Assembly: GCF_017357425.1 (NCBI RefSeq)
Contig: NZ_CP014571.1
Span: 248,001-312,000 of the forward strand
Source: Arthrobacter sp. D5-1
GTDB taxonomy: Bacteria > Actinomycetota > Actinomycetes > Actinomycetales > Micrococcaceae
Reading direction: 5' to 3'
Length of the DNA stretch: 64,000 nt
This document shows positions 22,137 to 32,500 of this stretch, one piece after another (position 1 is the first letter of the stretch; each line of letters starts with the position of its first letter). The translations under genes were made by a program, and so were the position numbers. Under the pieces are notes generated by a model that saw only the letters and a program-made list of their open reading frames with translations, did no database searches and was not told the origin of the DNA.

Positions 22137-24629
22137 ATGTTTGAGAGATTTACGGACCGTGCCCGTCGCGTGGTCGTCCTTGCCCAAGAAGAGGCACGGA
22201 TGCTCAACCACAATTACATCGGTACCGAGCACATCCTCTTGGGTCTGATCCACGAGGGTGAAGGCGTTGCTGCCAAGGCGCTCGAGTCCCTGAGCATTTC
22301 GCTCGATGGCGTTCGCGAGCAAGTACAGGAGATCATCGGCCAGGGCCAGCAAGCCCCGTCCGGTCACATCCCCTTTACGCCGCGCGCCAAGAAGGTGCTT
22401 GAGCTTTCCCTTCGTGAAGCACTGCAGCTCGGCCACAACTACATCGGTACTGAGCACATCCTGCTCGGCCTCATTCGCGAAGGCGAAGGCGTGGCCGCAC
22501 AGGTGCTGGTGAAGCTTGGCGCAGACCTGAACCGGGTCCGCCAGCAAGTCATCCAGCTGCTCTCCGGGTACCAGGGCAAGGAGACCGCAGGCAGCGGCTC
22601 CGGCCAGGGTCAGCCGGAAGGTACCCCTGCCGGCTCGGTGGTGCTTGACCAGTTCGGACGCAACCTCACCCAGGCTGCCCGCGAAAACAAGCTCGATCCT
22701 GTGATCGGCCGCGAGCAGGAGATGGAACGCGTCATGCAGGTCCTCTCCCGCCGTACCAAGAACAACCCGGTGCTGATCGGTGAGCCCGGCGTTGGTAAGA
22801 CTGCCGTCGTCGAAGGCCTCGCCCAGGCGATTGTCCGCGGCGATGTCCCGGAGACCATCAAGGACAAGCAGCTGTATACGCTTGACCTCGGATCCCTGGT
22901 TGCCGGCTCCCGTTACCGCGGTGACTTCGAAGAGCGCCTGAAGAAGGTCCTCAAGGAAATCCGCACCCGCGGCGACATCATCCTCTTCATTGACGAGATC
23001 CACACCCTCGTCGGTGCAGGTGCTGCCGAAGGCGCCATTGATGCTGCGTCCATCCTGAAGCCGATGCTCGCCCGTGGGGAACTCCAGACCATCGGGGCCA
23101 CCACTCTTGACGAGTACCGCAAGCACATCGAAAAGGACGCCGCGCTTGAGCGCCGCTTCCAGCCGATCCAGGTCAAGGAACCCTCGGTTGCGCACGCGAT
23201 CGAGATCCTCAAGGGACTGCGCGATCGTTACGAGGCACACCACCGCGTGACGATTACCGACGGCGCTCTCGCCTCGGCTGCGCAGCTGGCCGAACGCTAC
23301 ATCTCGGACCGCTTCCTGCCGGACAAGGCGATCGACCTCATCGATGAAGCCGGCGCACGCCTGCGCATCCGCCGCATGACCGCTCCGCCGGAGCTCAAGG
23401 CCATGGACGAGCGCATTGCCGACGTGAAGATGGAGAAGGAATCCGCCATCGACGCCCAGGACTTTGAGGGTGCTGCCTCGCTGCGCGACAAGGAGCAGAA
23501 GCTCATTGCCGAACGCGCGGAGAAGGAGCGCACCTGGAAGTCCGGCGGCATGGACGACATCTCCGAGGTTGACGAGGACCTGATCGCTGAAGTTCTCGCG
23601 AACTCCACGGGTATCCCGGTCTTCAAGCTCACCGAGGAAGAATCTTCCCGCCTGCTCAAGATGGAAGACGAACTGCACAAGCGCGTCGTCGGCCAGGACG
23701 AAGCCATCAAGGCACTGTCCCAGGCCATCCGCCGCACCCGTGCAGGCCTGAAGGACCCCAAGCGTCCCGGTGGCTCGTTCATCTTTGCCGGCCCCACGGG
23801 CGTCGGTAAGACCGAGCTTGCCAAGGCACTTGCCGAGTTCCTGTTCGGTGAAGAGGACGCCCTCATCACGCTGGACATGTCCGAGTACTCCGAGAAGCAC
23901 ACGGTTTCGCGTCTCTTCGGTGCACCTCCGGGCTACGTCGGCTACGAAGAAGGCGGCCAACTGACGGAGAAGGTCCGTCGTCGTCCGTTCTCCGTGGTTC
24001 TGTTCGATGAAGTGGAGAAGGCCCACGCCGATCTCTTCAACTCGCTGCTGCAGATTTTGGAAGACGGCCGCCTGACCGACTCCCAGGGCCGCGTGGTGGA
24101 CTTCAAGAACACCGTGATCATCATGACCACCAACCTTGGTACCCGCGATATTTCCAAGAGTGTGGCTACGGGCTTCCAGTCCGGCACGGACACCCAGACC
24201 GGCTACAACCGGATGCGGGCCCGGGTTACCGAAGAGCTCAAGCAGCACTTCCGCCCCGAGTTCCTCAACCGCGTTGACGACGTCGTGGTATTCCCGCAGC
24301 TGACGCAGGACGAGATCATCGAGATTGTGGACCTGTTCGTGAACCGTCTGGAGCGCCGCCTCAAGGACAAGGACATGGGCATCGAACTCACCCCCGCTGC
24401 CAAGGTTCTCCTGGCCACGCGTGGTTACGATCCCGCCATGGGTGCCCGGCCGTTGCGCCGCACCATCCAGCGCGAGATCGAGGACCAGCTGTCCGAGAAG
24501 ATCCTGTTCGGCGAGATCCACTCCGGCGACATCGTCGTGGTGGACGTTGACGGCGAAGGTGACGACGCCAAGTTCACGTTCGAAGGCAACGCCAAACCGC
24601 GTATTCCGGAGATCGCTCCGACCGCGTAA
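22137..24629 (+). CDS. clpC: ATP-dependent Clp protease ATPase subunit ClpC
   Basis: An 830-aa Hsp100 unfoldase that feeds proteins to ClpP. In order: paired N-terminal Clp repeats (residues 1-145; [20 protein letters not shown] and the repeat [16 protein letters not shown]), AAA1 with Walker A GEPGVGKT (about 215) and Walker [11 protein letters not shown], the UVR/M domain (about 420-455), and AAA2 with GPTGVGKT (about 553). The [18 protein letters not shown] segment is typical of ClpC. Length is normal for ClpC1. A terminator follows, so it is likely monocistronic. Confidence 0.96.
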   Translation: MFERFTDRARRVVVLAQEEARMLNHNYIGTEHILLGLIHEGEGVAAKALESLSISLDGVREQVQEIIGQGQQAPSGHIPFTPRAKKVLELSLREALQLGHNYIGTEHILLGLIREGEGVAAQVLVKLGADLNRVRQQVIQLLSGYQGKETAGSGSGQGQPEGTPAGSVVLDQFGRNLTQAARENKLDPVIGREQEMERVMQVLSRRTKNNPVLIGEPGVGKTAVVEGLAQAIVRGDVPETIKDKQLYTLDLGSLVAGSRYRGDFEERLKKVLKEIRTRGDIILFIDEIHTLVGAGAAEGAIDAASILKPMLARGELQTIGATTLDEYRKHIEKDAALERRFQPIQVKEPSVAHAIEILKGLRDRYEAHHRVTITDGALASAAQLAERYISDRFLPDKAIDLIDEAGARLRIRRMTAPPELKAMDERIADVKMEKESAIDAQDFEGAASLRDKEQKLIAERAEKERTWKSGGMDDISEVDEDLIAEVLANSTGIPVFKLTEEESSRLLKMEDELHKRVVGQDEAIKALSQAIRRTRAGLKDPKRPGGSFIFAGPTGVGKTELAKALAEFLFGEEDALITLDMSEYSEKHTVSRLFGAPPGYVGYEEGGQLTEKVRRRPFSVVLFDEVEKAHADLFNSLLQILEDGRLTDSQGRVVDFKNTVIIMTTNLGTRDISKSVATGFQSGTDTQTGYNRMRARVTEELKQHFRPEFLNRVDDVVVFPQLTQDEIIEIVDLFVNRLERRLKDKDMGIELTPAAKVLLATRGYDPAMGARPLRRTIQREIEDQLSEKILFGEIHSGDIVVVDVDGEGDDAKFTFEGNAKPRIPEIAPTA

Positions 24630-24647
24630 GGCCAACGCTTTATCCCG

Positions 24648-24685
24648 GAAGCCCCACCCGCTCCGCAAGGAGCAGGTGGGGCTTC
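24648..24685 (+). terminator. Terminator behind clpC
   Basis: An 11-bp stem GAAGCCCCACC / GGTGGGGCTTC encloses a second small stem (GCTCC/GGAGC). It starts 18 bases after the clpC stop. Confidence 0.8.
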
Positions 24686-24785
24686 TGCGTTGGGCGGCCC
24701 GGAGTTTTTGTCCAGGCAGAGACTTTAAGGTGGCTTCTGGAGGGCGTTATCTGTACAAAACTTCACGAACCGGATCGGGGATCAA

Positions 24786-26003
24786 ATGCGGGTACTTATG
24801 GTGGCTCCGGGGACGCGCGGGGATGTGGCGCCCATGGCCGGTCTGGGAGGTCGCCTGCAAGGGCTGGGGTACGAGGTTGCCGTTGCCGCGAACCCTCCCT
24901 ATGCCCCTCTGGTTGTTGAGTCGGGATGCGAGTTCAGGCCGCTGCCGGGGAACCTGACGGAACTCATCAAGCAGCCGGCCCCGGGTGCGAAAGCCTCAGC
25001 TGACAGCGTGCTGACGTTCTGGCGGAAGCTTGGCGAGTACATGGACAACGCAGCCAAGGGAACCCTGGCTGCCGCCGAGGCCGGGGCCGATGTCATCATG
25101 GCCAACTCGGTGGCACCCTATGCCTATGACATTGCCGAGGCTTTCGGCGTCCCGGCCATAGGCGCACACTTACAGCCGACCGAACCGAGTGCGGCCTACC
25201 CGCCTGTGCTGATGAATTCGGCTCGAAGCCTGGGTGCGCTGGGGAACAGGATCATTGGCGAGCGGGCAGCAGCGGGGCCGGCCCCCTACGATGCTCCCAG
25301 CGCCCGCTTGCGCAAGCAGCTCGGCCTGCGCAAGGAGAGTCGAGCAGCGGGCGAACGTCGTCGGAGGAAGGCTCGGGCGACCATTCTTCATGGCATCAGT
25401 CCTACCGTCCTGCCGCGTCCGGCCGATTGGCACGCGGGATTGGTGATGGCCGGATATTGGTGGCCCCCGGAACACAGCGGCTGGGAGCCATCCGCCGACC
25501 TTGTGGACTTTCTCGCCGACGGTCCAGCGCCCGTCTTCGTTGGTTTCGGCAGCAGTGCACACATTGACCCCGGCTTCATCCTCGAGGCCACGCGTCGTGC
25601 CGGAGTTCGGGCTGTTGTGCAGGGTGCCGAGGGGGTGTTGGGCGATGATGCCATGGGTGTTGGAAGTGTCCCGCACAAATGGCTGTTCCCCCGCATGGCT
25701 GCCGTTGTCCACCATTCCGGCGCTGGAACCACTGCCGCCGGCTTGCGCGCCGGCGTGCCGTCGGTAGGTGTTCCCGTGTATACGGACCAGCCACTCTGGG
25801 CCTCGCGGATCGCGGCGCTGGGCGCCGGTCCCCAACCGCTTCCGTACAAGAAGCTGTCCCCGGAGCGCCTTGGTGACGCGATCGCGGAAGCCGTAAGAAC
25901 GCCGTCGTATGCGCAGCAAGCGGAGGTCCTGGCGGCCGCCATAGGCAAGGAAGACGGGACTGTGCCCGTGGTCGAGACCTTGCGGAAACTTCCCTCCAAG
26001 TAG
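24786..26003 (+). CDS. UDP-glycosyltransferase, GT1 family
   Basis: A 405-aa GT-B fold glycosyltransferase resembling sterol 3-beta-glucosyltransferases and macrolide glycosyltransferases. The N-terminal acceptor domain starts MRVLMVAPGTRGDVAPMAG. The donor-binding signature is in the C-terminal half: VHHSGAGTTAAGLRAGVP (about residues 303-320), then YTDQPLWASRIAALGAGP. It stands alone between terminators and a peptidase gene; the acceptor is unknown, possibly a lipid or small hydrophobic compound. Confidence 0.8.
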   Translation: MRVLMVAPGTRGDVAPMAGLGGRLQGLGYEVAVAANPPYAPLVVESGCEFRPLPGNLTELIKQPAPGAKASADSVLTFWRKLGEYMDNAAKGTLAAAEAGADVIMANSVAPYAYDIAEAFGVPAIGAHLQPTEPSAAYPPVLMNSARSLGALGNRIIGERAAAGPAPYDAPSARLRKQLGLRKESRAAGERRRRKARATILHGISPTVLPRPADWHAGLVMAGYWWPPEHSGWEPSADLVDFLADGPAPVFVGFGSSAHIDPGFILEATRRAGVRAVVQGAEGVLGDDAMGVGSVPHKWLFPRMAAVVHHSGAGTTAAGLRAGVPSVGVPVYTDQPLWASRIAALGAGPQPLPYKKLSPERLGDAIAEAVRTPSYAQQAEVLAAAIGKEDGTVPVVETLRKLPSK

Positions 26004-26066
26004 CAGCAGGGCGCGTTGGGAGCACGCATGACGGGCCGCGCTGGGAATCAAGGCGGAACGGGATAT

Positions 26067-26084
26067 GTGAAAGTACTGTTTCAC
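26067..26084. promoter_or_regulatory. Operator-like inverted repeat before the S9 peptidase
   Basis: GTGAAA and TTTCAC flank six bases, 36 bases before the start at 26121. The position suits a repressor or activator site. No regulator gene is adjacent. Confidence 0.25.
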
Positions 26085-26120
26085 TGTGAGTGAACCACCC
26101 TGTGATCGGGGGCACAATGC

Positions 26121-28238
26121 ATGTTGAATCGGATCATGGACTCTGCAGACACTCTGACTCCGGGCGAGCAGCCCGAAACTCCCTTCCACCATATGGACCA
26201 CTACCTCGCCATCCCGCGGATCAGCGGCCTCACCCTCAGCCCCGATGGCAAGCGTTTGGTCACCACCGTGTCAACGCTGAACGGGAAGGGAACCGAGTTC
26301 GCTTCGGCCCTCTGGGAGATCGACCCCACCGGCGGGAAGCGCGCACGCCGAATCACCCGCAGTTCCAAGGGTGAGGCGGGGGCGGCGTTCGCGGCATCCG
26401 GCGACCTCTACTTCACCTCGGCGCGCCCGGACCCGGACAGTCCGGACGCTGACCCGGTAAACGCCCTGTGGCTCCTCCCCGCCGACGGTGGAGAAGCCCG
26501 CGTGGTGCATTCGCGCCCAGGCGGCATCGGTTCCGTCATGACCGCGAAGGACGTAGACGCCACGTTCGTCGTCGCAGAGGTCCTGGCAGGATCCGCCGAC
26601 GAGGATAACGACGAGGAGCGCCGAAAGGCCCGCAAAGACAACAAGGTTTCCGCCATCCTGCACAGCGGCTACCCGGTCCGCTATTGGGACGCCGACCTCG
26701 GCCCCGCAGAGCCGCGGATCTTTGCCGTTGAGCAGGGTGACGAGCAGGAACCCGGCAAGCCGTCAACGGTGGACGCCTCGGCGCCGCTCAAGCTCCGCAA
26801 CCTGACAGCCGGCGTCGGCGGCTCGCTGCGTGAGTCAAAAACAGTGGTGAGCCCGGACGGGAAGACCATTTACACCAGCATGTCCAAGGCGCTCGCCAAG
26901 GCCGACAGCCGCGAGGTGCTGGCCGCCATCGACGTCGCCACCGGGAACGTCAAGGTGCTGCTGGACCACGAGGGCATGAGCTATTTCCCTGGACCCGTCA
27001 GTCCGGACAACGGCACGCTCGTTGTGGAAAGCGAAAGCGACACCACACCCACGCAGGCGCCCCAGGTGAAGCTGCACCTGCTCAACGTCGCCGGCGGCGA
27101 AACCACGGACCTCGAGCCGCTGGCACACCACTGGGATCGCTGGGCCACTGTCCTCGCCTGGCTTCCGGATGGCAGCGCCGTCCTGGCCAAAGCGGACGAC
27201 GACGGCGCGTCGCCGGTTTTCCGGATCAACGTCGCTGACGGTGAAGTCACCCGGGTGACGCAGGACGCTTCCGCCTATTCCGACGTCGTGCTTTCTCCCG
27301 ACGGGGCCGCGGCGTATGCCCTGCGGAGCTCGTACGAATTCCCGGCCGAAGCTGTTCGGATAAACCTCGCCACCGGAGAAGTGACCAGGCTGCAGGCACC
27401 CGCTGAGCGGCCTGTGTACAAGGGTCGCCTGGAGCGCGTTGAAACGACAGCGGACGACGGTTCACGAGTCCCCGCCTACCTCGCCCTCCCTGAAGGGGCA
27501 TCGGCCGGGAAGCCTGCGCCGCTCCTGCTGTGGATCCACGGCGGCCCGCTGGGTTCGTGGAACGCCTGGACGTGGCGCTGGAACCCCTGGCTGCTCGTCG
27601 CCAAGGGCTACGCCGTGCTGCTGCCCGATCCGGCGCTCTCCACAGGCTACGGCCAGGAATTCATCCAGCGTGGCTGGGGCGAGTGGGGCAAGAAGCCCTT
27701 CACGGACCTCATGGCCATCACCGACGCGGTGGTGGGGCGCCCGGACATTGATGAGTCGCGGACAGCTGCGATGGGGGGATCGTTCGGCGGCTACATGGCC
27801 AACTGGGTGGCCGGCCAAACCGACCGGTTCAAGGCGATTGTTACCCACGCGAGTTTGTGGGCGCTGGACCAGTTCGGTCCCACCACGGATGCCGCCCAGT
27901 ACTGGCTGAAGGAAATGACCGTGGAAATGGCCATGGAGAACTCTCCGCACCTGAACGTGGGAAACATCAAGACACCCATGCTGGTGATCCATGGCGACAA
28001 GGACTACCGGGTTCCGATCGGCGAGGGACTGCGTCTCTGGTACGAACTCCTGTCCTCTTCGCAATTGCCCGCCGACGACAACGGCCAGAGCCCACACCGC
28101 TTCCTCTACTTCCCTGACGAAAACCACTGGGTGCTCCAGCCGCAGCACGCGAAGATCTGGTACGGAGTGGTGGAGCACTTCCTGGCCAAGCAGGTGCTGG
28201 GCGAGGACGTTGCTTTGCCGGAGGAGCTGGGGGTCTAG
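26121..28238 (+). CDS. S9 family peptidase (prolyl oligopeptidase/acylaminoacyl peptidase type)
   Basis: A 705-aa cytoplasmic serine peptidase. An N-terminal beta-propeller (residues 20-430; repeated SPDG motifs) is followed by an alpha/beta hydrolase domain. The catalytic Ser is in GGSFGGYMANWV (about 553), Asp in HGDKDYRVP (about 636), and His in DENHWVLQP (about 673). It degrades short peptides or N-acylated peptides. GGGGG lies about 8 bases before ATG 26121; the in-frame ATG 26136 is an alternative. No signal peptide. Confidence 0.88.
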   Translation: MLNRIMDSADTLTPGEQPETPFHHMDHYLAIPRISGLTLSPDGKRLVTTVSTLNGKGTEFASALWEIDPTGGKRARRITRSSKGEAGAAFAASGDLYFTSARPDPDSPDADPVNALWLLPADGGEARVVHSRPGGIGSVMTAKDVDATFVVAEVLAGSADEDNDEERRKARKDNKVSAILHSGYPVRYWDADLGPAEPRIFAVEQGDEQEPGKPSTVDASAPLKLRNLTAGVGGSLRESKTVVSPDGKTIYTSMSKALAKADSREVLAAIDVATGNVKVLLDHEGMSYFPGPVSPDNGTLVVESESDTTPTQAPQVKLHLLNVAGGETTDLEPLAHHWDRWATVLAWLPDGSAVLAKADDDGASPVFRINVADGEVTRVTQDASAYSDVVLSPDGAAAYALRSSYEFPAEAVRINLATGEVTRLQAPAERPVYKGRLERVETTADDGSRVPAYLALPEGASAGKPAPLLLWIHGGPLGSWNAWTWRWNPWLLVAKGYAVLLPDPALSTGYGQEFIQRGWGEWGKKPFTDLMAITDAVVGRPDIDESRTAAMGGSFGGYMANWVAGQTDRFKAIVTHASLWALDQFGPTTDAAQYWLKEMTVEMAMENSPHLNVGNIKTPMLVIHGDKDYRVPIGEGLRLWYELLSSSQLPADDNGQSPHRFLYFPDENHWVLQPQHAKIWYGVVEHFLAKQVLGEDVALPEELGV

Positions 28239-28251
28239 GCGATTCGTTCGG

Positions 28252-28285
28252 CCCAGCCCCGCATTCAGTCATGCGCGGGGCTGGG
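28252..28285 (+). terminator. Terminator behind the S9 peptidase
   Basis: An 11-bp stem CCCAGCCCCGC / GCGGGGCTGGG with a 12-base loop, 14 bases after the peptidase stop. Confidence 0.7.
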
Positions 28286-28321
28286 GCGTCCGGCACCTGT
28301 TTGCCTCGCTAGGATGGGGGA

Positions 28322-28831
28322 GTGAATTCGACCTTCAGCCTCCGCCCTGCCCGCACCAGTGATGTGGCTGCGATCAAGAGGCTGGTGGCGCCCTTGGCCG
28401 AGGAGCGGATCCTCATGGCCAAGGAGACTGTGGCTTATTACGAGAGCCTGCAGGAATTCCGGATCGCCGAGTCTGACGACGGGGAAGTCATTGGCTGCGG
28501 CGCTCTCCATGTGATGTGGGAGGACCTGGCCGAGATCCGCACTCTTGCGGCTGCCGATTCCTGGCGGGGGCGGGGCGTGGGGCACGTCCTGGTGGAGAAT
28601 CTCCTTGAGGAAGCGCGCGCCCTTGGCGTGAGCCGTGTATTCTGCCTGACGTTCGAAGTGGACTTCTTTAAGCGCCACGGATTTGAAGTCATGGCTGACC
28701 AGTCGGCCGTCGATCCCCAGGTGTACTCCGAGCTGCTGCGCTCACATGACGAAGGCGTGGCGGAGTTCCTGGACCTGGCCCGGGTGAAGCCGAACACCTT
28801 GGGCAATACCCGCATGATCAAGCAGCTCTAG
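28322..28831 (+). CDS. argA: Short-form amino-acid N-acetyltransferase (N-acetylglutamate synthase)
   Basis: A 169-aa GNAT-fold enzyme matching in length the stand-alone actinobacterial N-acetylglutamate synthases, such as mycobacterial Rv2747 (known family). It would acetylate glutamate with acetyl-CoA as the first step of arginine synthesis. The acetyl-CoA loop is ADSWRGRGVGHVLVENLLEE (about residues 78-97), and FFKRHGFEVM is the conserved C-terminal motif. Start GTG 28322. No arginine genes are nearby. Confidence 0.78.
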   Translation: MNSTFSLRPARTSDVAAIKRLVAPLAEERILMAKETVAYYESLQEFRIAESDDGEVIGCGALHVMWEDLAEIRTLAAADSWRGRGVGHVLVENLLEEARALGVSRVFCLTFEVDFFKRHGFEVMADQSAVDPQVYSELLRSHDEGVAEFLDLARVKPNTLGNTRMIKQL

Positions 28832-29000
28832 GCCTGCCAATCCTTACTTCCGCGTCGAGATCCTGAAGAAAAAAGACGCGTCTTTCAAGAGTGCCCGATT
28901 ATGAGTGATTTAATACTCTTTTCTTATCTAAAATTGATGGATAAACTGATCAAGGCTTGCTGGGGAAGCTTCCACCACATCGGTCAATTGAGAGAAGATC
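28832..29000 (+). promoter_or_regulatory. AT-rich intergenic region, promoter of the flavoprotein gene
   Basis: About 170 bases, clearly richer in A+T than the surroundings. No gene or certain promoter is identified. GAGAGAAG at 28989-28996 is the ribosome site for the flavoprotein gene. Confidence 0.4.
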
Positions 29001-30449
29001 ATGCAGTCCCACGCGTCCCTTTCAGATGTTTCAGAACTCCAACTCAGCGTGCGCGGTCCAGTGTTCACGCCTGCCGATCCCGGCTTCGCCGCTGAAGTAG
29101 CGGCCTTCAATTTATCCACACAGCACCAGCCCGATCTCGCCTTCGGAGCCCTCGACGCAGAGGATGTCTCGGCGGCGATACGCTGGGCAGCGGAACGCGG
29201 CGTGCCCGTGTCTGTCCAGTCAACCGGGCACGGCGCCACGAACGCGATCGAGGGTGGCCTGCTGATCAGCACCCGACGAATGCTCGAGCTCAGTATTGAT
29301 CCCCTGGAGAAGACAGCCCGCGTGGGTGCGGGCGTCCGCTGGAAGGCCGTGGTGGATCTCGCCGGGACCTTCGGCCTCATGGGGCTCTGCGGTTCAACCA
29401 CTGATGTAGGCGTGGTGGGTTACACGCTGGGTGGTGGGCTGCCGATCCTGGGCCGCAAATACGGATTCGCTTCCGACCACGTGATTGCGTTTGAAATAGT
29501 CACGGCAGACGGAACCCTGCGCAGGGTAACCAAGGACGAGGATTCGGAGTTGTTCTTCCTCCTGCGCGGCGGCAAGGGCAACTTGGGAATCGTCACGGCC
29601 ATGGAGTTCCACCTCTTCCCCGGCTCGGACCTCTACGCCGGCGGAATCTACTTTGATGGTGAGCAAGCTCCTGAAGTATTGCAGGCGTTCAGGGATTGGG
29701 CGCCTGCCCTGCCGGTAGAGGCCTCGGCGTCACTGGCCTTCCTGCGGCTGCCGGACATGGAAATGGTGCCGGAACCTCTGCGCGGAAAGTTCGTGATCCA
29801 CCTCCGTTATGCCTACCAAGGTGACCTGGCGGCGGCGGCAGAACTCCTGGAGCCGATGCGCCGGAGTGCACCGTTCATGATGGATGCCACCGGCCCCCTT
29901 GACGCTACTGCCTTCGACTCCATCCACCAGGACCCGGACCAACCGGTTCCCGTGATGGAACACGGGTTCCTCTTGGACAGGCTGGATGCGCCTGAAACCG
30001 AAACACTTCTGCGGCACTTTGGCCCCGGCGTCGAAAGTCCCGTGCTGTTGGCCGAGCTCCGGTTGCTCGGCGGTGCTTTGGCGAAGAGCGCAGACGGCGA
30101 TGACATTGTGGGTGGCCGCGATGCTGCGTTCAGCTTCTTCATGGGTGCCATTGCCGTCCCGCCGGTGGTTGCGATGTTGCCCGCGGTTTTCAATGCTGTC
30201 CATGAGGACCTTCGGCCCGCCGCCAATGCCGGAACCTTCGTGAACCTGCACGGCCACTTTGTGGATGCCGAAGACAGGGAGCGGCCCTGGCGGGCAACTG
30301 CATTGGAACGGCTCCGCAAGGCAAAGGCTGAGTTGGACCCGCAAAACATGTTCAGCTTCGGGCATGTAGTGGGGCTCCCGGTCATTGACCAGACAGTGCT
30401 GCTTGAAGACGTTGTGACTGCCGGCGGCGACGCCGTGCTGAACAACTAG
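29001..30449 (+). CDS. FAD-linked oxidase, berberine-bridge-enzyme-like
   Basis: A 482-aa PCMH-type flavoprotein. The FAD domain contains QSTGHGATNAIEGGLLISTR (about residues 73-92), where His is the usual covalent FAD attachment, and TLGGGLPILGRKYG (about 141-154), where the second attachment Cys found in bicovalent members is absent. The C-terminal BBE segment is LDPQNMFSFGHVV, with Gly-His in place of the usual Asn-His. The substrate is an unknown alcohol or sugar. No signal peptide, so it is probably cytoplasmic. Confidence 0.82.
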   Translation: MQSHASLSDVSELQLSVRGPVFTPADPGFAAEVAAFNLSTQHQPDLAFGALDAEDVSAAIRWAAERGVPVSVQSTGHGATNAIEGGLLISTRRMLELSIDPLEKTARVGAGVRWKAVVDLAGTFGLMGLCGSTTDVGVVGYTLGGGLPILGRKYGFASDHVIAFEIVTADGTLRRVTKDEDSELFFLLRGGKGNLGIVTAMEFHLFPGSDLYAGGIYFDGEQAPEVLQAFRDWAPALPVEASASLAFLRLPDMEMVPEPLRGKFVIHLRYAYQGDLAAAAELLEPMRRSAPFMMDATGPLDATAFDSIHQDPDQPVPVMEHGFLLDRLDAPETETLLRHFGPGVESPVLLAELRLLGGALAKSADGDDIVGGRDAAFSFFMGAIAVPPVVAMLPAVFNAVHEDLRPAANAGTFVNLHGHFVDAEDRERPWRATALERLRKAKAELDPQNMFSFGHVVGLPVIDQTVLLEDVVTAGGDAVLNN

Positions 30450-30461
30450 GGGCTGAGGGCG

Positions 30462-30650
30462 ATGAACAACCGCGTCACATTCCCCGACTTCTCCGCCTTC
30501 CAGATCGACATTCCGCACGGATCATGGCCGCACGAAGCGTCATGGTCCGGGGACAGGCACTCCGACCCGGATCTGTACTCTGCCTTCTGGCCCGAGTTTC
30601 ACGCCAGGCAGGAATCCGAGGCGGTGACGGCACCGCAGGCTGAGGAATAG
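30462..30650 (+). CDS. Small hypothetical protein behind the flavoprotein
   Basis: A 62-aa acidic, aromatic-rich protein starting 12 bases after the flavoprotein stop, with GAGGGCG close to ATG 30462. No family is recognised. Position suggests co-transcription; codon use is like its neighbours. Confidence 0.45.
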   Translation: MNNRVTFPDFSAFQIDIPHGSWPHEASWSGDRHSDPDLYSAFWPEFHARQESEAVTAPQAEE

Positions 30651-30833
30651 CAGGCACAGAACCGGCCTGCGGAGGCGGGCAGGGCGGAAGGGGCAGTTCG
30701 GCAGTGGCCAGGGCCTCGCGCTGAAAAGCCCCGAGCGGGATAACTCCGCACCAAGGGCGCCCAAGGCCTACCGTGGGCCGGGCCGCCGGTAGTAGGGTCA
30801 GAGCACCAGCCGCAGCACGCCCAGGAGCATCCC

Positions 30834-31835
30834 ATGAAAAAGCTCATAAATGATCCACGCGCAGTGGTGGACGAGTCCGTCGAAGGGTTCGGCATGGCCC
30901 ATGCCGACATTGTGGACGTCCATCCCGAGCCCAAGTACGTCATACGAAAGGGTGCTCCAGTGGAGGGCAAGGTTGCCTTGGTCTCCGGTGGAGGGAGCGG
31001 TCACGAGCCCCTGCACGCAGGTTTCGTGGGGCTCGGCATGCTCGATGCCGCTGTGCCCGGCGCCGTCTTCACCTCGCCAACCCCTGACCAGATCATTCCA
31101 GCCACGGTCGCCGTCGACTCAGGAGCCGGCGTCGTTCATATCGTGAAGAACTACACCGGCGACGTCCTGAACTTTGAAACCGCCGCCGAGATGGCGCAGG
31201 CCGAAGGCGTGCACGTGCGTTCGGTCCTGGTGAACGACGACGTCGCGGTGGAAGATTCGCTGTACACGGCAGGCCGGCGCGGGGTAGGCGGTACGGTCCT
31301 GGTGGAAAAGATCGCAGGGGCATCAGCTCAGCGTGGTGACGATCTTGACACCGTCACGGCCATCGCCGAACGGGTGGTGGCCAACGTTCGGACGATGGGT
31401 GTGGCACTGTCCGGCTGCACAGTGCCACACGCAGGCACGCCGAGCTTCGAGCTGGAAGACAACGAGATCGAGATCGGTATAGGCATTCACGGCGAACCGG
31501 GCCGGCACAAGATCGCCATGGAAAGCGCTGACGCGATCACGGACCGCCTGCTGGAGCCTGTGCTGGAGGATCTTGCCCTGGCATCCGGGGACAAGGTGCT
31601 GCTGTTCGTGAACGGCATGGGTGGAACCCCGCAAAGCGAGCTCTACATCGTCTACCGGCGTGCCGCCCAGGTCCTGGCCGAACGTGGTGCCACCGTGGAG
31701 CGTTCGCTGGTGGGCAACTACGTGACCTCCCTGGAGATGCAGGGCTGTTCGGTCTCGGTCCTGCGCCTTGATGACGAGATGACCCGGCTCTGGGATGCCC
31801 CTGTCCACACTGCAGCACTGCGCTGGGGTGCCTGA
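30834..31835 (+). CDS. dhaK: Dihydroxyacetone kinase subunit DhaK
   Basis: A 333-aa subunit that binds dihydroxyacetone covalently through a His. The substrate region VSGGGSGHEPLHAGFVG (about residues 50-66) and the hemiaminal His in GIGIHGEPGRHKI (about 217-229) are visible. AGGAG lies 8 bases before ATG 30834. First gene of dhaKLM. Phosphate comes from PTS through DhaM and DhaL-ADP, giving dihydroxyacetone phosphate for glycolysis. Confidence 0.93.
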   Translation: MKKLINDPRAVVDESVEGFGMAHADIVDVHPEPKYVIRKGAPVEGKVALVSGGGSGHEPLHAGFVGLGMLDAAVPGAVFTSPTPDQIIPATVAVDSGAGVVHIVKNYTGDVLNFETAAEMAQAEGVHVRSVLVNDDVAVEDSLYTAGRRGVGGTVLVEKIAGASAQRGDDLDTVTAIAERVVANVRTMGVALSGCTVPHAGTPSFELEDNEIEIGIGIHGEPGRHKIAMESADAITDRLLEPVLEDLALASGDKVLLFVNGMGGTPQSELYIVYRRAAQVLAERGATVERSLVGNYVTSLEMQGCSVSVLRLDDEMTRLWDAPVHTAALRWGA

Positions 31836-31837
31836 AT

Positions 31838-32500
31838 ATGGGGTTGACTGTTGACTGGGCCACGGACTGGTTGAAACTTTCCGCCAAGGCCATGGAAGAG
31901 CACCGCGTGGAACTGATCGAACTGGACCGGGCGATCGGCGACTCGGACCACGGCGAAAACATGGACCGCGGGTTTCAGGCCGTCCTCCAGAAACTCGACG
32001 AGGCGCCACCCGCAACTCCCGGAGCCGCGCTCAAAGCCGCCGCGATGGCCCTCATGTCCAAGGTGGGTGGCGCTGCCGGACCGTTATACGGGACGGCCTA
32101 TCTGCGGGCAGCTACCTCGCTGGGCGATGCCGCCGAGATCGACGCTGAAACCCTGGCGGCCGCTCTCACCGCCGCACGTGATGGCGTGGTGGCGCGCGGC
32201 AAAGCCGAGCTTGGGGACAAGACCATGATCGACGCGTGGACACCCGCCGTGGAAGCGGCCCAAAAAGCAGCAGCGGGCGGCGCGGATCCGGTGGGCGTCC
32301 TGGAGGCAGCTGCCGAAGCAGCTGAGACCGGGGCGATGGCAACGGATCCCTTGGTGGCGCGTAAAGGGCGGGCCAGCTATTTGGGGGAGCGCAGCGCAGG
32401 GCACCGCGACCCCGGGGCGGCCTCAACGGCGCTGCTCCTCCGTGCGGCCGCCGCGGCTGCTGCCGGTTCCACGGCTGAGACAGGAACCGACGCCGTATGA
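31838..32500 (+). CDS. dhaL: Dihydroxyacetone kinase subunit DhaL (ADP-binding)
   Basis: A 220-aa subunit that carries a tightly bound ADP, phosphorylated by DhaM, and passes phosphate to the substrate on DhaK. The Mg-ADP ligands are in LDRAIGDSDHGENMDRG (about residues 29-45). The C-terminal KGRASYLGERSAGHRDPGA is the conserved lid. It starts two bases after dhaK and overlaps dhaM by four bases. Confidence 0.93.
   Translation: MGLTVDWATDWLKLSAKAMEEHRVELIELDRAIGDSDHGENMDRGFQAVLQKLDEAPPATPGAALKAAAMALMSKVGGAAGPLYGTAYLRAATSLGDAAEIDAETLAAALTAARDGVVARGKAELGDKTMIDAWTPAVEAAQKAAAGGADPVGVLEAAAEAAETGAMATDPLVARKGRASYLGERSAGHRDPGAASTALLLRAAAAAAAGSTAETGTDAV

Noticed and set aside
22035..24668. 877-aa minus-strand ORF opposite clpC
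   Set aside because: Antisense shadow of a highly expressed GC-rich gene; ClpC on the plus strand is certain.
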